Assembly: GCA_035529435.1 (NCBI GenBank)
Contig: DATKWS010000233.1
Coordinates: 1-37,178 of the forward strand
Origin: DATKWS01 sp035529435
GTDB taxonomy: Bacteria > Krumholzibacteriota > Krumholzibacteriia > Krumholzibacteriales > Krumholzibacteriaceae
Reading direction: 5' to 3'
DNA: 37,178 nucleotides
Part shown: positions 24,001 to 30,527 of the stretch, in pieces
Position numbering within the stretch: position 1 is the stretch's first letter
Layout: each line of letters opens with the position of its first letter
The notes under the pieces: generated by a model
The model's database searches: none
What the model was told of the DNA's origin: nothing
Seen by the model: the letters and a program-made list of their open reading frames with translations, nothing else
Program-made: the position numbers and the translations under genes

Positions 24001-25257
24001 AAGAAACGTCTCGAGGAGGCCGCGCGGACTGAGCGCAAAGAACTCGTTACCGTACCGGAACTCGCCGGCATCGCCGTTTCCGGCGATGACGAGGGCCAGG
24101 CGCCGTGGACGCCGCTCAGGATCGAAGCGGGGACGGTCGGCGAGCGCGGGGAAATCACCGTCATCAACCTCGACGGCGTCATCGATACGGTCAGCAGCGT
24201 GAAGCTGCGATCGTTGCTGGAAGAGTTGATCGGAGGCGGAATATCGAAGCTCGTCGTCGACATGTCGAAGGTCGAGTACGTGAGCAGCAGCGGCTGGGGC
24301 GTATTCGCGTCGCGGATCGATGAAATCCGCGGCCTCGGCGGTGATATGAAGATATTCGGCATGGACCCGGAGGTGGACGGCATTTTCCACCTTCTCGGCT
24401 TCGATGCGATCATGCGGTCCTTCAGCATCCTGACCGAGGCGATCGGGGATTTTGCCCTGCAGGCGCCGGCAATGCCGCGCGCGCCGGCTGCCGGAGCGGA
24501 TCATGAACCGCGCGAAGCGGCGCGGACCACGAGCGAGATCGCCCGGGGAGAGTTGACGGAATTCAGGCTGGAGACATCATCCGTCGATCGCGTTGATTCC
24601 GGCCCCGTCGTAGTGTCGATCAGCGGCGCCATAGACGCGTCGACGACCGAGGCGTTCGAGGAACGGCTCGGCCGGTATGCCGGGGAGGGGAGGAGCAATC
24701 TGATACTCGATCTCTCGCAGGTCGTCTACATCAGCAGCAGCGGCTGGGGCGTCATCGTGAAATTCATGCAGCAACTCAACGGGCACGGATTGGTTTTGGC
24801 GCTCGCGGGAATGGATCCGGTGATTTTCAGGATATTCCGGGATCTCGGATTCGAACCGCTGATTCCGCATTATCTGTCGGTTGAACGGGCGATGGACGGG
24901 CTCGCCGTGGCGGATCGGGTGGGGGTGGAGCACACCGCCGAAAAGCCCACCGCGGAGGATGGACCGGATGATTCGGGGGACGGCGCGGATGAGCAGCGGG
25001 AAGTAACATCGGACACCGCTACCCATGATGGGAATGACGCCGAACCGGATTCACCCCGTGTGGAGAGGCGTGGGGTGGAGCCGATAGAGCCGTTGCGCCG
25101 CACGAAAGTGGACGAAACTGTTGTCCAACTCGATTTCGGGGAACATAAGGACGTGACGGAGCAAAAGGACGAGCTGATACGCGAGCTTGGATGGGAGGAG
25201 TACGGCAGGAGACTTTCAGAGCACAACGATCTGGAGCGGAAGAAGAAGCAGGGCTGA
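21007..25257 (+). CDS. All-in-one partner-switching signalling protein: RsbW-like kinase, sensor, HAMP, SpoIIE phosphatase, HTH pair, three STAS domains
   Basis: GTG 21007 follows the upstream TAG directly and has GGAAGG seven bases before it, giving 1416 residues. Residues about 10-140 are an RsbW/SpoIIAB-like ATPase: N box DEACTNIIKHAY (52-63), DRGIPFD (87-93), GGLGIFLM (112-119). Membrane helices at about 168-190 and 344-366 bracket a ~150-residue extracytoplasmic sensor. HAMP spans 364-416. A SpoIIE-type PP2C domain spans about 430-668 with GGDYYD, DVSGKG, AGHNP, YTDGVTE and NDDITVV, so it looks active. Residues 677-805 are two helix-turn-helix units like those of IS481/IS3 transposases (NPGFGAKRIAAVFN). 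STAS domains lie at about 875-995, 1035-1150 and 1183-1300 with SS(G/S)GW signatures. The tail is acidic. In classical systems these activities are on separate proteins that control a sigma factor; no sigma factor is in the window. Confidence 0.85.
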   Translation: MKRELLRDQETFHLEIPADENNLSEVRDFIADICLRAGFSKRETNNTKLAMDEACTNIIKHAYSGVGGDIRIDVQAEPGKVEINVFDRGIPFDWGGVEDPDLERYVEIGKKGGLGIFLMNRLMDDLDYHASEAGNRLYMAKSVQAAAAAPGRTGFIPLRKRWTSTLRFKFGLRAALGLLGLVTFLWVVQYINQTQEINIQRQQTWLGMSNFARALEAKSEDALVIDDLYDPAYRKMTDFIAERLEKMPEVLYARIVNNQGQVVASSDVEEFQERYNVPSGVEQMLSSGEWRTVTGTDQGVIKEFHLPVLLSTEDSGHAVTLGRVVIGISQRMVESGISDPRLKTTIILIGIFIVGVSLIYLLISVLTKPIQALTDGVRAIGEGSLDDEIRIDGPEEIGAIARAFNEITSKFREAQKSVVEQERFQKEMQVAQEIQHTLLPKKKPDVSGYDIASLYRAAKEVGGDYYDFINVDEDTLGVVVADVSGKGVPGSLIMTIIRTALRMEARGSLSAADVMARMNDFVTEDMKKGMFVTIFYVILDSKNRIISYASAGHNPMILYRAETDETFFLNPRGFPVGISLPDSSLFRRSIDVEKIKLKKNDMLIIYTDGVTEAMNNAREQYGEERLISVIKKFGRLSPQEFIDHLNGDIREFTGEYPQNDDITVVAIKEKLMADDVLYGIRKKLIDLVDIEGLSVAEACKQMRVSPSTYYRYKRRLVEMGERGLKNKMLREEHEIRRVSIEQRKKIFEIVRENPGFGAKRIAAVFNDGKEESDQVGPSLIYDELKRMRLNTYEKRLEYLRRNRFITEEEFQAMSAAPFGAAPVRSAPDTGAVRPEEAAPPEIFAAEAEPVPGSARESAAESAGEEPAFGTFQMEAEKLGIVKIHSRELEGGIVVLDVEGHLDSSSAAELEGVLESVHDYGYRKIVVNLEYVSYISSGGWGIFTGRVKTLREDEGDVVLVGMSPEVYDIYELLGFADIIMHFQNVGEAVEFIAMPFNERKKRLEEAARTERKELVTVPELAGIAVSGDDEGQAPWTPLRIEAGTVGERGEITVINLDGVIDTVSSVKLRSLLEELIGGGISKLVVDMSKVEYVSSSGWGVFASRIDEIRGLGGDMKIFGMDPEVDGIFHLLGFDAIMRSFSILTEAIGDFALQAPAMPRAPAAGADHEPREAARTTSEIARGELTEFRLETSSVDRVDSGPVVVSISGAIDASTTEAFEERLGRYAGEGRSNLILDLSQVVYISSSGWGVIVKFMQQLNGHGLVLALAGMDPVIFRIFRDLGFEPLIPHYLSVERAMDGLAVADRVGVEHTAEKPTAEDGPDDSGDGADEQREVTSDTATHDGNDAEPDSPRVERRGVEPIEPLRRTKVDETVVQLDFGEHKDVTEQKDELIRELGWEEYGRRLSEHNDLERKKKQG

Positions 25258-26006
25258 TGAAAAAGTATGCCATCATGACGATGAAGGGAGGGACCGGGAA
25301 GACCACAACAGCGATCAACCTCGCCCACGGTCTCACGCTCAGCGGGAAACGGGTGCTCCTCGTCGATTGCGATCCGCAGCGCAACGTGGCCGTGACCTTC
25401 GGTGTCGAGGCGCGCAAGGGCCTCGATATACTGCTCACCAAGGGTGATGTGGAGATCCTGCAGGTACGGAAAAATCTGTTTGTCATCGACTCGGGAGGGC
25501 GGGGGCTCGTCGAGGCGGAATTGACACTGGGCCAGACGGAGCGGCGGGAACGGAGGATGATCGAATCGTTGCGGTATCTCAAGGGCTGTGAATATGTCAT
25601 ATGCGACTGCCCGCCCTCGATGAACCTGATAACCGTCAACGTGCTGGCCTACTGTGATACCGTCATCATTCCGATATCGATGGATTTTCTATCCCAGGTG
25701 GGGGCGCACCAGACGATGGACGTCATGAAGGAGATCGAATGGCTGACCAAGAAGCAGGCCGATCGTTACAAGATTCTTCCGACATTCTACGATGGGCGGG
25801 TGAAGATTTCCAAAGAGGTGCTCGAGTCGGTGCAGGACCATTTCGCGAAGAAGATATTCAAGACCGTCATCAGGGTCAATTCGGCCCTGCGCGAGGCGCC
25901 CGGTTTCAATAAGACGATCTTCGAACACGCGCCGCTTTCCCGGGGCGCATTCGACTATTACCGCCTGACAGAGGAAGTGATGGTCAACAGCAACGAGGAG
26001 TCGTGA
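25257..26006 (+). CDS. ParA/MinD-family ATPase
   Basis: The ATG shares its A with the upstream TGA (TGATG), giving 249 residues. It has the deviant Walker A of the ParA/MinD group (KGGTGKTTT, residues 10-18), the switch motif VDCDPQ (36-41) and Walker B YVICDCPPS (113-121), so it should bind ATP and dimerise. There is no N-terminal HTH and no membrane-targeting C-terminal helix that I can see, so it is a small ParA type. No parB gene follows. Such orphan ParA-like ATPases position chemotaxis clusters, pili or other machines; given the neighbours, positioning of the signalling or envelope complex is possible but inferred. It is coupled to the signalling gene. Confidence 0.85.
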   Translation: MKKYAIMTMKGGTGKTTTAINLAHGLTLSGKRVLLVDCDPQRNVAVTFGVEARKGLDILLTKGDVEILQVRKNLFVIDSGGRGLVEAELTLGQTERRERRMIESLRYLKGCEYVICDCPPSMNLITVNVLAYCDTVIIPISMDFLSQVGAHQTMDVMKEIEWLTKKQADRYKILPTFYDGRVKISKEVLESVQDHFAKKIFKTVIRVNSALREAPGFNKTIFEHAPLSRGAFDYYRLTEEVMVNSNEES

Positions 26007-26020
26007 GCCGTTTCTGCGGG

Positions 26021-26041
26021 GGGGCGGGCGATTCCCGCCTT
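26021..26041 (+). terminator. GC hairpin between ParA-like and TPR genes, possible terminator
   Basis: GGCGGG, loop CGATT and CCCGCC make a 6-bp stem (26023-26039), extended by two G-T pairs. It is followed by TTGCCGTTT, a poor U-tract, so termination is uncertain. It lies 15 bases after the ParA-like stop. Confidence 0.3.
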
Positions 26042-26092
26042 GCCGTTTACACGGGTAAATGAGACGATAGACTGCACGAGGAGGCGTACGGA

Positions 26093-27211
26093 GTGGACAG
26101 TTTTGAGCTGAGAGAGGAGATGCGGCACGGCGGGAGGAGCTATTTTCTCCAGACGAGTTTCCTGCCGCAGAAGGGGCATGTCCAGACATCGTTCTTCTCC
26201 AACGGCGGCCTGTTCGATACGATGATCGAAACGGTCGATAAAGATCGACCGCCCCAGGATCTCAGGAGAATGACCAAGGATATCCATCAGAGAAACAGGG
26301 ACCGGTTCCAGCTCCTCCTCGATGCACGCGATGCTGTCGACAGGTCGGACGATCCGCTGCCACACCTGAAGATCGCGCAGACGTTGTTCAAGCGCAACCT
26401 CTTCGTCGAATCGATACAGGAGGCGCAGAGCGCCATAATCAAGGGGAACAAGGATTCACAGCCGTATCTCGTGATGGGCGCGGCGTACTATCGTCTGGGC
26501 GATTACGAGAAGGCCTTCGAGTACACACAGAAGGGGATCGATATCAATCCGGAGTACCCCGACCTGCACAACATCATGGGGCTCGTATATCTCCGGCAGC
26601 AGCGATGCGCGGCGGCGATCGAGTGCTTCAGGCGGGCGATAGGCCTGAACATCTACTACGGGGAACCGTACTTCAATCTCGCGCGGGCATACGTATTGAA
26701 TACGGTGGTCAAGGAGGATTATGAGCTTTCCAAGGAGCTGGAATCGAAATTCGACATTAATTTAGAACGTGCATGCCAGCTCAATCCCTTTATTCCAACC
26801 GAGGCCGTCGAGCAGGCAAAGAACCTGTTCAGGGAGCAACGGTATGAGGAAACGCTCGAGGTCCTGGAGGGGGTACGGATCGGGGAAGACAGGAGCGGCA
26901 TCGACGACATTATCCTCGAATTGTACCTGATGTTCCTCGTCAGCGGGGAGGATCTCGACGTGGAAACGATCGAACGGTACCTCGATCAGGTCCAGGAGGT
27001 CGTCGACCAGAATCCCTCGTTTGCCGATGGATACAACAGTCTCGGGATCCTCTATACTGCAAAATGCAAGATTCTCATGGATCGGGCGAGCCAGGCGTTC
27101 CGCAAGGCATTGGAAATAAACAGTAAATACAAGAAGGCCCAAAAGAACCTTCGTTTGGCCGAGAACGACAGGCAGGGTATTTTTATTCTGCTCAAGGCTC
27201 TATTGGACTAA
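26093..27211 (+). CDS. TPR-repeat protein, cytoplasmic
   Basis: GTG 26093 is chosen because GAGGAGG lies eight bases before it (26078-26084); the product is 372 residues. There is no signal peptide or membrane segment. Residues 1-60 are a small strand-rich cap (SYFLQTSFLPQKGHVQTSFF). From about residue 85 on the protein is helical with TPR units, the clearest being YLVMGAAYYRLGDYEKAFEY then GIDINPEYP, and AAIECFRRAIGLN. A last unit (RASQAFRKALEINSKY) is near the C-terminus. TPR proteins act as scaffolds for other proteins. Its neighbours suggest partners in the STAS/SpoIIE pathway or the ParA-like ATPase. The gene sits 86 bases from the ParA-like gene and 48 from the first small STAS gene. 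Confidence 0.75.
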   Translation: MDSFELREEMRHGGRSYFLQTSFLPQKGHVQTSFFSNGGLFDTMIETVDKDRPPQDLRRMTKDIHQRNRDRFQLLLDARDAVDRSDDPLPHLKIAQTLFKRNLFVESIQEAQSAIIKGNKDSQPYLVMGAAYYRLGDYEKAFEYTQKGIDINPEYPDLHNIMGLVYLRQQRCAAAIECFRRAIGLNIYYGEPYFNLARAYVLNTVVKEDYELSKELESKFDINLERACQLNPFIPTEAVEQAKNLFREQRYEETLEVLEGVRIGEDRSGIDDIILELYLMFLVSGEDLDVETIERYLDQVQEVVDQNPSFADGYNSLGILYTAKCKILMDRASQAFRKALEINSKYKKAQKNLRLAENDRQGIFILLKALLD

Positions 27212-27259
27212 AAGTTGCTTATTTTTATGTGAATGTAAGAATGTGGGGTTTGCGCAGCT

Positions 27260-27628
27260 ATGGATAGTCTGATAATCGAAGAGGAATACGCGGGCGACAT
27301 CATTGTTCTCAAACTACGGGGGTTGATCGATTCGGGGACGTCCCAGCAGCTGGAGGATAAGTTCAAGGACCTCGTAACGGCGAAGAGCGTGCGCGTGGTC
27401 GTCGATCTGCAGGATGTCGACTACATCAGTTCAGCGGGTTGGGGCATCTTTGTCGGCGAGATAAAGGGAATCAGGGAACGTAACGGTGATATCAAACTTG
27501 CCGGGATGACTCCGGATGTCCGCGAAGTTTTTGATCTTCTCGAATTCCATACGCTGTTGCAACCGTATGACTCGAAGGAAGATGCTGTAGCGGTGTTCGG
27601 GGGCCGGCAGAACAGCAGGCTCTCGTAA
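27260..27628 (+). CDS. STAS-domain protein (anti-sigma-factor antagonist type), copy 1
   Basis: The 122-residue product is a single STAS domain: strand IIVLKLRGLIDSGTSQQLED, then VVVDLQDVDYISSAGWGIF. The family's conserved serine, which RsbW-type kinases phosphorylate, is kept (S57 or S58 in YISSAGW), while the preceding Asp of the classical DSSG motif is Ser and the following residue is Trp. This signature is shared with the three STAS domains of the 1416-residue protein and with the next gene, so it may be a substrate of that protein's kinase and phosphatase. The ribosome site is weak. It appears to be the elder or younger half of a tandem duplication. Confidence 0.85.
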   Translation: MDSLIIEEEYAGDIIVLKLRGLIDSGTSQQLEDKFKDLVTAKSVRVVVDLQDVDYISSAGWGIFVGEIKGIRERNGDIKLAGMTPDVREVFDLLEFHTLLQPYDSKEDAVAVFGGRQNSRLS

Positions 27629-27658
27629 GGCTGTTTAGGAAAAGGGAGCGAGATCGGT

Positions 27659-28063
27659 ATGAACAACATCAGTATTTCTTTCTCGAGGCCCGAGGAGAGA
27701 CCGGATGTGTCGGTTATTGCGGTGAAGGGGTACGTCGATACGACCACCTCGGTCGAGCTGGAGGAGAGCCTCAAACGGCTCCTCAGGAAGGGAAGATATA
27801 ACATCATTATAGATCTTGGCGATGTCAACTATATCAGTTCAGCGGGCTGGGGCATCTTCATCAGCGAGATCAAGGAGATCCGCGAAAATGGTGGAGATCT
27901 CAAACTCGCCAGGATGATCGGGGATGTGTACGAGGTTTTCGAGCTGCTGGAATTTCAGACGATCCTGGAAAGTTACGATACCGTCGAGGAGGCGGTCAGC
28001 AGTTTCGCGCAGTCCCCCGAATTCGATGTGGCCGAGGCCGCGAACAATTCCGAACGGGAGTAA
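27659..28063 (+). CDS. STAS-domain protein (anti-sigma-factor antagonist type), copy 2
   Basis: The 134-residue product is a second single STAS domain: VIAVKGYVDTTTSVELEESL, then IIIDLGDVNYISSAGWGIF, with the candidate phospho-serine at 60 or 61. It matches copy 1 closely through GDIKLAGM/GDLKLARM and the EVFxLLEF helix, and the DNA around the serine motif is also nearly the same, so the pair arose by tandem duplication. It has an acidic, polar tail (EFDVAEAANNSERE). Its ATG has an AGGAAAAGGGAG purine run in front. A hairpin at 28082-28109 follows and may close the transcript. Confidence 0.85.
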   Translation: MNNISISFSRPEERPDVSVIAVKGYVDTTTSVELEESLKRLLRKGRYNIIIDLGDVNYISSAGWGIFISEIKEIRENGGDLKLARMIGDVYEVFELLEFQTILESYDTVEEAVSSFAQSPEFDVAEAANNSERE

Positions 28064-28081
28064 CGGGCATCCCAACGTTCC

Positions 28082-28109
28082 GGCGCCGTTTCACCATCCT
28101 CACGGCGCC
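28082..28109 (+). terminator. Perfect 8-bp inverted repeat after the STAS genes, possible terminator
   Basis: GGCGCCGT (28082-28089) and ACGGCGCC (28102-28109) pair perfectly around a 12-base loop, 18 bases after the STAS stop. No U-run follows, so it may be a factor-dependent terminator, an RNA stabiliser or an operator. Confidence 0.35.
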
Positions 28110-28170
28110 CGTTGCATACACACAGCCGACACGTGCCGGAGCGTTGCACCGCTCCCCCTCCGTTGACGGC

Positions 28171-28199
28171 TTGCACTCGGCACGTTCCTCCGGTACACT
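28171..28199 (+). promoter_or_regulatory. Candidate promoter for the VWA gene
   Basis: TTGCAC at 28171-28176 and TACACT at 28194-28199 are spaced by 17 bases, 29 bases before the chosen GTG start. The matches are only three and four of six, so this is a weak call supported mainly by position after the possible terminator. Confidence 0.25.
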
Positions 28200-28217
28200 G
28201 TATTCAATCGAAGCCGT

Positions 28218-28222
28218 GGAGG
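28218..28222 (+). promoter_or_regulatory. Ribosome binding site that decides the VWA-gene start
   Basis: GGAGG lies six bases before GTG 28229. This favours GTG 28229 over the upstream in-frame ATG at 28112, whose extra N-terminus would be a Pro/Arg/His-rich stretch unlike a membrane protein. Confidence 0.65.
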
Positions 28223-28228
28223 ATCGTC

Positions 28229-30403
28229 GTGCCTGTCTTTTCAACGATTGTTTTCGATCTCGGTGTATGGAAAGCGGTGCTCGGTATCGTTCTCATCGCC
28301 CTGGCCGTGTATCTCTACCGGCGCACCGTTCCGCCGATCGCGCCGGTGCGGCGTATCACGCTCGTTTCACTGCGGGTGCTGGGTTTCGTCCTGCTGCTGC
28401 TCTTTGTACTGAATCCCGTATCAGTCTCCTTGAAGAGCGAGGAACGGTCCCCCCTCGTCGTCGCCCTGTTCGATATGTCTCGGAGCATGGGCGTGCGGGA
28501 CCATGAGGGAAAGAGCAGACGGGAGGAGGCGGAGGCTTTTCTCCGCCGGTTCAAGACATCTCTCGATGAAACGGGAGATGCGGAGCTGGCGATTGTTCCC
28601 TTTGCGAGTGATCTCGCGCCCGGTCCGGTCGTGCTGGACAGCATCCCCGGCGCGAGCGGGGATGGAACGGATATCCTGCGTGCGATCGAGGAAGCGCAGA
28701 TGCGTTTCCGTTCGCACAATCTCGCCGGGATCGTGCTCCTATCCGATGGAAGAATTTCCCGTGGGATGACGAACACGCCGATGAATATCGCCGCACCTGT
28801 TTTTACCGTTGGATTCGGTGATACGCTGGAAGGGTCGGATGTCGCGATCGAACGGATTCGTTACGACCGCATCGCGTACGTCGGAACGGCGGCTGGGATC
28901 GAGGGAATCGTCAGGTCGACCGGTTTTATCGACGCTCCGGTCCGGGTGCAGCTCGAGGAGAACGGAACCGTGCTGGACGGCGAGGAGTTGTACGTTCGGG
29001 ATGGATCCGCCGAACTCACCGCACGCCTGACGTTTGTTCCCGAAGCGGCGGGAGACCGGACCCTGACGGTTCGTGTGATCCCTCCCGCGGGGGATGGGCG
29101 GGAAGAGAACAACGAGGAATCGATAACGGTACGGGTTCTCAAGCAGAAGCTCCGGGTTGCCTATATCGATCAGTTCGCCGATTGGAACGCAACGTTCATC
29201 ATGGATATCGCCCGGCGATCACAACGATTCGAGATAGAAGCGGTGACGTGGCTGCCGGAGCGCGGATTCATATCATTGCCGGACCGGCGCCCCTGGAAAT
29301 CACCCTCGCGTGCCGCCGAGTTCGAGCGGTACGATTTGATCATTGTCGCGGATGATTCGCGTGAATTCGCTCCGGCAGGGCGCATCGAAGCGCTCGAAGC
29401 ATACATCGCCGGCGGGGGCGGGTTCCTCCTGATCGCCGATGAGAATTCACCGCTGCGATCACCCGGGGCCGCGACACTGATTGGAACAGTGCTCCCCGTG
29501 ACGCCGCGCGGCCAGGTCATGGTCGAGACCGGCGAATTTTTCGTCACTCCCTCCGTTGAAATCCCCGAACACCCGCTCGCGGCGATATTTATCGAGCATG
29601 ACGGTGCTGGCCGCCTTCCCCCACTGACCGCCCGGTTGACGAATTGTGCCGTGAATGCGGGCGCCGAGATGCCGCTGGCGTTGAACGATGGAAACGAGAC
29701 ATTCCCCTTCTGCGCCGTTCAGCGGAAAGGTAAAGGAGTCACGGCGGTCGTGCTCGGTTTTCCCCTCTGGCGTTGGCGCCTCGCCGGCGATGGGGGAGGG
29801 GATTTCTACCAGGCGTTTATCGGTGGTCTGATACAGTACCTGGCAGAGGGATTCGATGCGCCCGATCTCGATCTCATAACGGACAGATCGGCCTACCGCA
29901 TGGGGGACCGGATCGGGTTGACCGTCTACGCGCGGGAAGGCCGGGCCGGTGACGGCGTACGGGGTGAGGTGGTTCGGTTACAAGAAGGCCGGGAGACGGT
30001 CGTGAGAACCTTTCTCTTCGAACCGGAGCCGCGCCGGGACGGGTACTACCGGGCCGTTCTCGAGGCCCTGCAACCGGGGCAATACCGTATCGCGGCCACC
30101 GAGGTGCGGGATGGGGGACGCGGTATCAGCGCCGAAACGAGTGTGAGCGTACAGCCGATGTCGGTGGAGTTTCTCAGGACATCGCGGGACAGCGATTTTC
30201 TCCGGTACGTGGCGGACGTATCGGGGGGCGGCATGATCGAAACCGGCGATCCCGAGTCACTGGCGCATCGCCTGTCGCTATCACCGGACCGCGTCGAACG
30301 GAGAGAGGCCGACCCGCTGCGCCAGAGTCTCCCCCTGTTCATGGGAATCGTACTCGCCTTCGCCGTGGAATGGGTGCTGCGCAAGGTTTGGGGACTCGTG
30401 TGA
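28229..30403 (+). CDS. Membrane-anchored VWA-domain protein with a GATase-like domain
   Basis: From GTG 28229 the product is 724 residues. Two N-terminal membrane helices (about 14-30 and 44-62) precede a von Willebrand A domain with a full metal site: DMSRS (82-86), Thr in GDGTDI (147) and Asp in LLSDG (173). A beta-rich segment follows, then a region with a class I glutamine-amidotransferase-like fold (LRVAYIDQFADWNATFIMDI, then FLLIADENSP, residues about 310-560). The expected catalytic Cys-His pair is not evident, so this part may be structural. A last membrane helix (FMGIVLAFAVEWVLRKVW) is near the C-terminus. The layout matches large VWA membrane proteins related to the BatA/BatB group, often linked to MoxR ATPases, but no MoxR gene is nearby. 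The cellular role is not known. Confidence 0.75.
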   Translation: MPVFSTIVFDLGVWKAVLGIVLIALAVYLYRRTVPPIAPVRRITLVSLRVLGFVLLLLFVLNPVSVSLKSEERSPLVVALFDMSRSMGVRDHEGKSRREEAEAFLRRFKTSLDETGDAELAIVPFASDLAPGPVVLDSIPGASGDGTDILRAIEEAQMRFRSHNLAGIVLLSDGRISRGMTNTPMNIAAPVFTVGFGDTLEGSDVAIERIRYDRIAYVGTAAGIEGIVRSTGFIDAPVRVQLEENGTVLDGEELYVRDGSAELTARLTFVPEAAGDRTLTVRVIPPAGDGREENNEESITVRVLKQKLRVAYIDQFADWNATFIMDIARRSQRFEIEAVTWLPERGFISLPDRRPWKSPSRAAEFERYDLIIVADDSREFAPAGRIEALEAYIAGGGGFLLIADENSPLRSPGAATLIGTVLPVTPRGQVMVETGEFFVTPSVEIPEHPLAAIFIEHDGAGRLPPLTARLTNCAVNAGAEMPLALNDGNETFPFCAVQRKGKGVTAVVLGFPLWRWRLAGDGGGDFYQAFIGGLIQYLAEGFDAPDLDLITDRSAYRMGDRIGLTVYAREGRAGDGVRGEVVRLQEGRETVVRTFLFEPEPRRDGYYRAVLEALQPGQYRIAATEVRDGGRGISAETSVSVQPMSVEFLRTSRDSDFLRYVADVSGGGMIETGDPESLAHRLSLSPDRVERREADPLRQSLPLFMGIVLAFAVEWVLRKVWGLV

Positions 30404-30527
30404 ACGTGTAATTTTTCTGTTGCAATGATCCCGCCGGTGCGGTAGGGTTACGTTCAATTACGGGTGGTGGATGATGATGTGGTGGTGTAAAGGTTCCGGC
30501 GATCCCCTCGATTCATACCGTACAACG

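Noticed and set aside
26046..26073. TTTACA-16-TAGACT as a promoter for the TPR gene
   Set aside because: The boxes are fair, but transcription would start near 26080, inside the GAGGAGG ribosome site, leaving that site incomplete.
30420..30448. TTGCAA-17-TAGGGT as a promoter for the lamin-tail operon
   Set aside because: The -10 box matches only three of six positions and no other support is visible.
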